Positions 8,150-14,645 of a DNA stretch of 14,645 nucleotides are shown here, in pieces. The notes under the pieces were generated by a model. It worked only from the letters and a program-made list of their open reading frames with translations, did no database searches and had not been told where the DNA came from. A program made the translations under genes and the position numbers. Position 1 is the first letter of the stretch; each line of letters opens with the position of its first letter. Source of the stretch: Diplocarpon mali (lineage: Eukaryota; Ascomycota; Leotiomycetes; Helotiales; Drepanopezizaceae); the NCBI GenBank assembly GCA_024741835.1, contig JAENRP010000627.1:1-14645 (forward strand). The letters are read 5' to 3'.

Positions 8150-9720
8150 TCTAGGCGTAGTATAATAGCTATATATAAGGCAGAGCTTACTTTTTCTTAG
8201 AACTCCTTAATTCTTAAGTAAGGAGCTGTTTTATAGTTCTTTTTAAGTTCGAAGTAGGGGAGCGGCGTACTAGGGAAATGCCTTATATTAAGGCCGAACC
8301 TCTTTGCTATCTTTTTAATATAAGCGTTATAGAGTAGAGTAATTATACCTTGCTTCCTATCTTAAGAGACTCTTACCTTTAAGAACCACTTAATATCTCC
8401 TATAGCTATTAATTTGTATGTTTTGCGCAGTCCTTCTATAGTCTTCTAAGCTTCCTTTATATAAGAGGAGTGGTATATTACTTATATATTATCAATATAG
8501 AAAGCTATAAATATAGTCCTATCCTTATTAATAAATATATAAGGCTCCTTATTAAAAGGGGTAAGCTTTAGAGACTTTAAAGTACTAGTAAAATCCTTAT
8601 ACTAGAGCGCTAGGGAGTCTTAAAGGCTATATAAGGCGCGATCGAGCTCTACTACTTTGTCTTTCTGCTTTTAACTATTTAATAAGAAGTAAATAATTAG
8701 CGCGCTTTAAGGGTCTCTCTTAGCATTTATAAAGGCATTGATAATATTGAACTATTAGAGCTCTATATCGAATTTAGCGGCTATTACTATTATAACCTTA
8801 AAAGATCTTAATATAAGTGTTATAGCATAGGTAGAGAAAATAGAAGCTTCCTTTTGAAGATCTCCCTTTATTACAATTCTTGACCTAAAGCGGCTAATCT
8901 CCTTAGAGGAGCTTAGCTTATAGGTGAAGACCTACTTTAGTAGTATAGGCCTTGTTATAGCCTTGCTTTTATCGATCACTCTTTAGCAATTGCGCGCTTT
9001 TAGGTTCTTAATCTCAGTTCTGGCTCCCTTTTTAAATTGCTTTTTAAAAGGGTGATTTGCAAGCTCCTTTTAATAAGTTGGCGCTTTAGGAAGCTTATCT
9101 TAAGGTAGAATTGGAAGGGTAGAGTTTCCTTTAAAGCTTTTAGATTAAGTTGCTGCGGTAATGATATAGTGTACTACTTTATACTTTTCTCTATTAGTTC
9201 TCGCAAGCTCTTAACTTAGTTAGAAAGTCGATATAAAGCTATTTACCTACTTTAACTGATATGTTTTAGGTTCTTTAAGGGCTAGTAGGAGATCTTTAAC
9301 GTACGTTGCGTATATAGCATTCCCGCTCCCTTTTCTCCTTTTCGACCTGCAGAGCAGTATAGGTACTATTTCCTACTCCTTATTAGGCTTTTTGCGTTTT
9401 CGGAAGGCCCTTATATTAAGTACTTTAGGCTGAGCTTCTATTAGTTTTAGAGAGCTCCCTCTTTCGGTATTACCTTTAAGAGCTTCTATATCCTAGCGTA
9501 GCTTCCGATCGATCGGTGCTTCTAATAAGAGCTAGCGTGCTTTTTCACTAGTTGCCTATAGTAGAGCTTTTAGTAATTGAGGGGCCTGCTCTTGCCCTTG
9601 CGATTGCTTAGTTTGTATAGCAATTAAAGGCCTGGTATTGCGCTTCCTAATGGAACTGGCATTTATAATATTGCTTTTAATACTTCTTTTTATTAAGATA
9701 GGTGATACAGCCATCACTCT
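8150..9720 (-). pseudogene. Copia linker and reverse transcriptase (RVT_2), dead
   Basis: The first part (9720 to about 8985) is the variable linker, recognisable by PIDRKLR, KGNTERGSSLKLIEAQPKV and RAFRKRKKPNKE. Then follows a reverse transcriptase of the copia type: RVIDKSKAITRPILLK, a stop where Trp is expected, VFTYKL, ISRFRSRIVIKGDLQ, FNIINAFINAKRDP, KVVELDRALYSL, and the catalytic box at 8499-8488, which reads YIDN instead of YVDD. After this come GDIKWFLKVRVS and ITLLYNAYIKKIAKRFGLN. The enzyme would copy the element RNA into DNA. Loss of the second catalytic Asp and repeated stops make it non-functional. Confidence 0.88.
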
Positions 9721-9722
9721 AA

Positions 9723-9885
9723 TGTATTATCATATGACCCTACTGCTTAGTCAATAGGATATTAATACATATATAGCTAAAGGGAAGAAAGGGGTAACCT
9801 TCCTTCCCTAACTCTTACTAATATATCGACTATCGACCTTTAGAAGTTTCTATTACCTACTGCGCCGACTTATTTAAGCTTAATA
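9723..9885 (+). mobile_element. 5' LTR of the plus-strand copia
   Basis: The block begins TGTATTATCATATGACC and ends GCTTAATA directly before a primer-binding site, giving about 163 bp, the same as the left copia LTR. The terminal CA expected for an LTR reads TA, as RIP would make it. The left border coincides exactly with the break in the minus-strand copia coding frame. The right end is placed by the primer site and may be off by a few bases. Confidence 0.6.
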
Positions 9886-9898
9886 GGTTATAAGCCTT
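9886..9898 (+). other. Primer-binding site, initiator tRNA-Met anticodon-half type
   Basis: GGTTATAAGCCTT matches, apart from one or two RIP-type transitions, the GGTTATGAGCCC sequence complementary to the anticodon region of initiator tRNA-Met. Several copia elements prime reverse transcription from such a half-tRNA rather than from the tRNA 3' end. Its place immediately after the LTR supports the call. Confidence 0.6.
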
Positions 9899-10007
9899 AG
9901 ATAAACTAATAATAGATTATTAACTTCCTTTAGAAAGCACTTGCGCTACAACTATTAATAGGAAGTTGAATAAGACTTATAATAAAAGGCGAGCAATCGG
10001 TAAATAG

Positions 10008-10160
10008 GAGGTATAATTCCCTATTCAGCTAACCTATATTATAAAAGGTGTGATTCCTTGCTTTATAACCCCTTTGGTATTGCAAGAGGTATAATTCCTT
10101 GCTTTACTATATTTTATAAGAGGTATGATTCCCTGCGTTATAGCTTAAAAACCCTTTTTA
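10008..10160 (+). repeat. Four-copy degenerate direct repeat in the copia leader
   Basis: The core RAGGTRTRATTCC occurs at 10008, 10045, 10086 and 10120 (spacings 37, 41 and 34 bp), usually followed by CTTGCTTTATA or a close variant. Differences between copies are mostly A/G and C/T, so the original units were probably more alike. It lies between the primer site and gag, in the RNA leader. Confidence 0.7.
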
Positions 10161-10291
10161 ATAAGAGGACTTCCTCTTTATTTAATACTTTTATAATACC
10201 TGCTATTTAATCATTTTAACTTTTCGATAGGAGGAGTGCCTTTAACTATTTAATTTATTTGATTTTAAACGCAATTCTATTCGAAACAGCA

Positions 10292-11450
10292 ATAGCATCT
10301 GATTCCGATCGAAACACTAAGCTTAAAGACCTTTAACTCTCTTAGAAGAACTAGCAATAATAGTTCGACAATTTAGAGCTTTACTTTAAGAGCAAAGGCA
10401 TTAAAATAGCGATTTAAAAGACACTTATTAAATACATAAGAATAGCCCCTTATACTCCTTTTACTAATTCGTCTACTTCTACTTTAATAGCTAATACAAC
10501 TATTAAGGATTTACCAAATATACTAAATAAGCTTAGCTTAAAAGCTTTAGTAGATAATAATTAAGAATCCTAAAGGTAGATTTTAAATATAGAAAAGGAG
10601 AAGGAGTATAAGCTAGCCTTAGTTAAATACAAGCTTAAGATTAATAGAGGTTTAAGCAATAAAGACTAAGATTTTATTCGAGTTTATAATAACGCAAAGA
10701 TAAGATAGGATATATTAAAGGCAAAATACTCTTAGATAACTACCCTTAATACCTAGCATCTACTATAGCAGATTACTTTATTTTAATATAGAAAAGACAA
10801 AAATAGTAAAGATATAGATATAAATATAGACTCTGCCTAATCTATACTGCGTAAAGCAAGAAGGAGAGTAAAAGCCGTAGATCCTAGGATAGCTATAACT
10901 TTTAAGGAAACTTAGCTTTTTAGTTTTCTATTTAATAGCCTCCCTCTTAAGTTTGCTATTGCAAAACAATCTCTTTTTATTTAACCTAACTTTAAGATTT
11001 ATAAAAAGATCGACCTCTTTTAAACTATTAAGCAAGACCTTAAAGGACGCTCTAAGTCGGCAAATACCGCGTTATAAGGCAACGATAAGCCTAAGAAGAG
11101 GAAGGAGCGCAGGATAAGCCCTTAAGCTTATTAGGGATGCTACTTCTATAATAGTGCTTATAATATTACTAATTATAAAGTTAAAAGGCAATTGATTGAT
11201 ATAGTCGCTAGCTTTAATATTAAAAAGCAATCGAAGTAGAAGTCAAGAAGTAAACTGCCCTTATCCTACTAAAGGCCGCAACTATTAAGGAAAGGCAAAG
11301 GAAAAGGCTATTTAGCCAAAACTTTAATAAATACCTCTAATAATAATAGTAGGTCATTTGAACCTAAATCCACTTTTAATAATTTAAATGATAATTATAA
11401 TAAAAATGCTTATATTTTAAAAGCCGATCTTTATAAGATCCTTAAATCTA
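10292..11450 (+). pseudogene. Copia Gag region, dead
   Basis: The frame begins at ATA 10292-10294, probably the former ATG, followed by ASDSDRNTKLKDL. It continues through KDIDINIDSA, ILRKARRRVKAVDPRIAITF, LPLKFAIAKQSLFI and the basic NDKPKKRKERR. A degraded zinc knuckle follows at 11138-11176: C-x2-Y-x3-Y-x4-Y, where each Tyr is one transition from the expected Cys, His or Cys. Gag would form the particle that packages element RNA. There are many TAA/TAG stops. The upstream 390 bp is leader. Confidence 0.72.
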
Positions 11451-11812
11451 ACTAATATAGTAATACTAATTGTATAGCATATATAACTAATAAACCTTAC
11501 CTATTTAAAGGCCTGCTTATTAAAATAAAAAGGCGCTCTATTAAGGTTAGTAATAAAAGGTTATATACAGACTTAATAAGTATAATAGAGATAAATATCG
11601 CTAGCGTTTCTTTCCTTTTGCAAAATATTCTCCTTATGCCTAACTTAAGTATTAATCTTTTATCTAGCTATAAGATCTATATAAAGTTAAATTGTATAAG
11701 AGTTTTCAATAATCAATTTATATAATTTATAAATAATAATTATAAAGTGATTTTTAAAGCTAAAATCAAAGATAGACTTTATATTATCTTAAAGGTGATA
11801 TTATAGAAATTA
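11451..11812 (+). pseudogene. Copia protease-like region
   Basis: After Gag the frame reads NCIAYITNKPYLFKGLLIKI, corresponding to the copia protease motif D-[SC]-x-x-x-H-[IM]-T with Asp to Asn and His to Tyr changes. It is followed by a long, well preserved stretch: SFLLQNILLMPNLSINLLSS and YKIYIKLNCIRVFNN. The protease would cut the polyprotein. The catalytic Asp appears lost at about 11468. Assignment is by position and motif remnants. Confidence 0.6.
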
Positions 11813-12118
11813 ACTCTTAGGCTAGACTTATAAGTAGGTTCCTTTAAGGAAAGTGCACTCTTTGCCTTAATACAATTAAGCGAGGATAGGGAGAATAGAT
11901 AGACTCTTAAGCTAGGATCGCAAGTAGAATTTATAGAAATGACTCTTAGGCTAGGATTATAAGTGAAATTCGCGAATTCATTAAAGACGACTCTTAAGCT
12001 AAGACCGCAAGTAGATCTTGCTATTTCTGAGAAATCGACTCTTAAGCTAGGATCGCAAGTAGATCTTGCGATTTTATTAAAAATAACTCTTAAGCCAGGC
12101 TTACAATTGGAAAACGGC
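11813..12118 (+). repeat. In-frame 48-bp tandem repeat within the copia polyprotein
   Basis: Six copies start with ACTCTTAAGCTAGGATCGCA or a close variant, at 11813, 11903, 11942, 11990, 12038 and 12086. The intervals are 90, 39, 48, 48 and 48 bp, all multiples of three. In the polyprotein frame each unit encodes about 16 residues of the type TLKLGSQVDLAI. The array lies between the protease and the pre-integrase region. On the opposite strand it creates a misleading open frame (11779-12120). Confidence 0.85.
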
Positions 12119-12960
12119 AAAACCTCAAACTGCTATTACTAGTCCTTTTTAGCTACTAATAATAAAGTATCGACTAACAATAAGCTACTAAAGCTATTAG
12201 AAGCCGAAAGCCTATTAAGGTATTAGCTAATATATAGAAGATTCGCGCATTTAAGATTAGAGAAATTAAAGGGCTTATATAAGGTCTTAACTTTAAAATA
12301 GAAGATCTAAGTACTAAAGGATCGCCTAGTATACCGAATTTATAAGCTAATAAAACTTCGAAATCGGACGCGAATTAAGCTTAGTCTATAAAAAGACTTA
12401 ATACTAGCGCTAATATCTATTAATACTGCCAGACTATTTACAACCTTAATTAAAGGAAATAATTAATTTTCTTAAATAGTAGATAACTCTATTTAATAGA
12501 TATAGACTATTTGCGCTAAGACTAAATCTAAGCTTATAGAAAAGCTGGAAACTTAGAAAGTGATAGAGGAATATTAGACTTAATTAAAGCTAATAGCTAT
12601 TAAGTCTAATAACGCATTAGAGATTAAAGCAAAGCTTAACAAATAGGTAAAATAAGGAGTTTATTATAAATTAATTATAATATATAAAGGTTCTTATTAG
12701 AATAGCATTGCTAAGCGAAGCATCTAATAAGTAGAGACTGACTATTGCGCTCTACTATAAGATGCTAACCTACTATTAGAATTCTAAGACCTTATAGTTG
12801 AAGTAGATATATACTTATAAAATAGAATAGGTAGTAGACTAATAGTTAATAGCACCCAAATATTACTATATAAGGCATATTTTAAATAGAAATTAAGCCT
12901 GGACTATATTCGCATCTTTAAAAGCGTCTGCTACTCTTATATTAGCCTGAAGTCCTAACC
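12119..12960 (+). pseudogene. Copia pre-integrase and integrase region, dead
   Basis: The frame contains RRFAHLRLEKLKGLYKVLTL (about 12236-12297), the GAG-pre-integrase histidine segment with one His left. VYRIYKLIKLRN comes next, where two Tyr replace the Cys pair of the HHCC zinc finger by single transitions. The integrase core that follows is heavily broken (IVDNSI, KTKSKLIEKLET, IAIKSNNALEI) and I could not locate all three catalytic acidic residues. The enzyme would insert element DNA into the genome. Confidence 0.65.
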
Positions 12961-13896
12961 TGCAGGTATAAAGAGTAAGAAGCTAATAGACTAAAGTAGA
13001 GAGTATATATTTGTTAAGTATATTAAATAGATAATAAAACAATAGATAGTATACGTACTAGATTTAAGGCAAGTAATTATATCCTTAATAATTGAGTTCG
13101 ACGAATCTTAAAATAAGAGAGAGCTATCCTTAAAGCTTTACATAACTAGAGATTCGCAAGGTATACTACTTAACAGTAATACTATTAAGCTGAACTAATA
13201 ACCCCTTTCTCTTAGCTTAAGTATATTAAGCGCACCTGCTAATTGATAACCTACTAATCGCCCAAAGGCCGAATAGACTATTCCTATCGTCTGCGAACTA
13301 TCTAAAGTATAGAATAACTTCAATATTATTATCCCTTTAATTAAAGTACCTATAGTAAAGGATGTTCCTAAAATAGGTATAAGTAATAATAAGCCTCTAC
13401 CATTAGAAAGCGGTTCCTTAAATAATAAGCCTACGGAACTTATAGCCGAACCTACGCCTTTGAAAAGGAATAGAGACTTAGAATTAGAAGACGCCTTAGA
13501 CAAATGCGAATCTAAGCGTATCTAAGCCATAATAGCGCATAGGATTTATAAGCTTAAACTTTAATAGAGCTTTAATAAAGATAATACGTTCCTAGCTACT
13601 AAGGGGATAATGAAAATCTCTTTTTTAAAGACATATAATAAAGCTATTAATAACCTAGAAAATAAAGTAGTATAGAATAAGGCAATCTAAGAAGAGATAA
13701 GCTCTCTTATTATAAATAGTATATAAATAGAGGAACCGACGCTAAAGGATGTGAACCTAGTTTTAACAAAGTGGGTCTTTACAATTAAGATATATATAGA
13801 TAGGACTTTAAAATGTTATAAGGTAAGGCTTATAGCTAAGGGCTTCTCCTAATAGTATAGAGAAGACTACTTCGATACGTTTGCGCCGATAGTTCG
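12961..13896 (+). pseudogene. Copia linker and start of reverse transcriptase, dead
   Basis: After a variable linker (for example NNKPTELIAEPTPLKRNRDL at about 13409-13468) the frame reaches the start of the RVT_2 domain: LVLTKWVFTIKIYIDRTLK, CYKVRLIAKGFS, then two stops, YREDYFDTFAPIVRV. The domain is interrupted at 13896 by the solo LTR and resumes at 14189. The region is highly TpA-rich. Most stops are TAA/TAG; one TGA occurs near 13244. Confidence 0.8.
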
Positions 13897-14188
13897 TGTG
13901 ACGACTGGGAGTGTAACCTCTGCTCGGCACCGATACGTATACGAATCACATAGCAATGCCAATAGAACGTCTCAGTAATGACTTAGAATCAACAACTACT
14001 GAGCCCTGAAGGAGTGGAAGGGCATAGAATATATACATGAAGAAAAGAGGGTCACCCGCTTAGGGGGAGCCGAACCGGATGCCAACCGGGGGTAACCCGG
14101 TTCGTAGCCTACACCGAGATTGCGCCAAGCCGTAGCCGAACCGGGTACGAACCGGGGTACAACCTACACATAGTGACAATCCGTCACA
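13897..14188 (+). mobile_element. Solo LTR (292 bp) inside the copia reverse transcriptase
   Basis: The insert starts TGTGACGACTGGG and ends CAATCCGTCACA, giving TG...CA ends and a perfect 7-bp terminal inverted repeat TGTGACG/CGTCACA. It is flanked by a 5-bp direct repeat GTTCG at 13892-13896 and 14189-14193, as expected for integrase-made insertion. The interrupted coding frame resumes after it as VRIDILYIFIV. There is no coding sequence inside, so it is best explained as an LTR left after LTR-LTR recombination of a full element. Unlike the surrounding copia it keeps many CpA and TpG dinucleotides, so it arrived after the host element was mutated or was too short for RIP. Orientation is not certain. 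Confidence 0.88.
14069..14160. repeat. AACCGG-rich direct and inverted repeats within the solo LTR
   Basis: GCCGAACCGG begins two related units (14069-14094 and 14135-14159, 66 bp apart) that continue as RTRCSAACCGGGG. Between them ACCCGGTTCG (14095-14104) is the exact inverse complement of CGAACCGGGT (14137-14146), with a 32-nt loop. This GC-rich cluster could fold or serve as a clustered protein-binding site in the LTR. Confidence 0.75.
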
Positions 14189-14645
14189 GTTCGCATAGAT
14201 ATCCTTTATATATTTATAGTAATAGTAGCTACTAAGGACCTTAAATATAGATAGTACGATATTAAAAATGCATTTACTAAAGCGATTATAAAGGAATAGA
14301 TTTTTCTCTCTTAATCTAATAGTATTCCTATATGCGCTAGCCACTCTTTTTATATACTTTGCAATATCTATAAGCTTAAATAATCAGCCTGTAATTAAAA
14401 CCTCTTATATAGCTCTGCTTTAGTAAAAATGGGATTCATTTAAAGCCTAGCTAACCCTTGTCTTTTTACCTATGCTAAGCGTGGAATTAAATTGCTCTTA
14501 TATATTGACAATATTACTATAGCTGCGAAAATAACTACTTAATTAGATTAGTTCTTTATAATAATTCGGAAACGTTTTAATACTAAGGATCTAAAGGGAA
14601 TTTATAAGATCCTTAGCATCTATATTATAAGGAACCGCTCTACTT
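14189..14645 (+). pseudogene. Copia reverse transcriptase, second part, dead
   Basis: The frame resumes after the solo LTR and shows RVT_2 landmarks: YDIKNAFTKAIIKE (former catalytic Asp region), SSALVKMGFI, NPCLFTYAKRGIKLLLYIDN at 14444-14512, where the expected YVDD reads YIDN, then FFIIIRKRFNTKDLKGIYKI. The sequence runs off the window at 14645. Stops are TAA/TAG. The same Val to Ile and Asp to Asn losses occur in the minus-strand copia. Confidence 0.85.

Larger units (their letters stand above)
7504..9722 (-). mobile_element. Older RIP-killed Ty1/copia element, 3' part, interrupted at 9722
   Basis: A single minus-strand frame (codon first bases at multiples of 3) can be followed from 9720 to a stop at 7506-7504 with no indel. 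It covers the post-integrase linker, reverse transcriptase and RNase H of a copia Pol. At 9722/9723 it stops abruptly in the linker, where the plus-strand copia LTR begins. Integrase, protease and gag are therefore expected to the right of the window. The 3' LTR should lie just left of 7504; a candidate of roughly 100 bp at about 7390-7497, with a TATA-like ATATATAAAGAGG on the minus strand, is present, but I could not fix its ends. Every kind of change seen (TAA/TAG stops, Asp to Asn, Val to Ile, Trp to stop) is a single transition. Confidence 0.85.
9723..14645 (+). mobile_element. Younger RIP-killed Ty1/copia element, 5' LTR to reverse transcriptase
   Basis: This element is inserted into the linker of the minus-strand copia. 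In order it has a 5' LTR, a tRNA primer site, a repeat-containing leader, and one polyprotein frame (codon first bases 2 modulo 3) that can be followed from about 10292 past 14600 without an indel. Even the solo LTR inserted at 13897 preserves the frame (292 + 5 = 297 bp). The order gag, protease, integrase, reverse transcriptase is the copia order. TpA is very common and TpG nearly absent; for example 12601-12660 has eight TpA and no TpG. RNase H and the 3' LTR lie beyond the window. The five bases before the LTR (TCTAA, 9718-9722) are the expected target duplication, but the right copy cannot be seen. Confidence 0.87.

Noticed and set aside
11779..12120. 113-codon minus-strand open frame with STCDPSLRV repeats
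   Set aside because: It is the opposite-strand shadow of the 48-bp in-frame repeat in the copia polyprotein; the repeat, not selection, keeps it open.
13195..13503. 102-codon minus-strand open frame with hydrophobic segments
   Set aside because: Lies wholly inside the plus-strand copia linker, whose frame continues on both sides.
14060..14344. 94-codon minus-strand open frame
   Set aside because: Spans the border between the solo LTR and the copia reverse transcriptase, so it cannot be an original gene.

Overview
The window looks like an AT-rich, repeat-dominated compartment of a filamentous ascomycete. The evidence is three Ty1/copia-type retrotransposon relics, two of them showing the mutation pattern of repeat-induced point mutation (RIP: CpA to TpA on either strand, hence many TAA/TAG codons and Met, Cys, His or Asp codons changed by single transitions), together with one small intact gene that has two short introns with GTAAGT donors and one textbook CTAAC branch site. 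No tRNA, rRNA, CRISPR array or bacterial-style operon was seen. All calls come from reading the sequence; no database search was possible.

Layout. 3-467: C-terminal RNase H part of a copia polyprotein (+ strand), almost unmutated (one stop), followed by its probable 3' LTR (565-726). 727-2519: AT-rich spacer holding one broken minus-strand reading frame (1576-1929). 2520-3277: the one convincing host gene, on the minus strand, encoding an 86-residue secreted protein with eight cysteines; TATA box, two phase-0 introns and a poly(A) signal are all present. 3278-5960: mostly unassigned DNA with two decayed coding relics (an RNase H-like stretch near 4310-4686, minus; an unidentified frame 4807-5502, plus). 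5961-7440: RIP-mutated DNA with a decayed Cys-containing reading frame. 7504-9722: a RIP-killed copia pol on the minus strand (linker, reverse transcriptase, RNase H). 9723-14645: a second RIP-killed copia on the plus strand, from its 5' LTR through PBS, leader, gag, protease, integrase and reverse transcriptase, running off the window.

The right half is a nested series. The plus-strand copia sits inside the linker region of the minus-strand copia pol, whose integrase and gag should lie beyond the right edge. A 292-bp solo LTR (13897-14188), with TG...CA ends, a 7-bp terminal inverted repeat and a 5-bp target duplication, sits inside the plus-strand copia's reverse transcriptase. The solo LTR is not visibly RIP-mutated, so the order of events is minus copia, then plus copia, then the LTR element.

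The feature most worth following is the intact small secreted cysteine-rich gene in a gene-poor, transposon-rich setting. That is a setting in which plant-pathogen effector genes are often found, but its function is not shown by the sequence.
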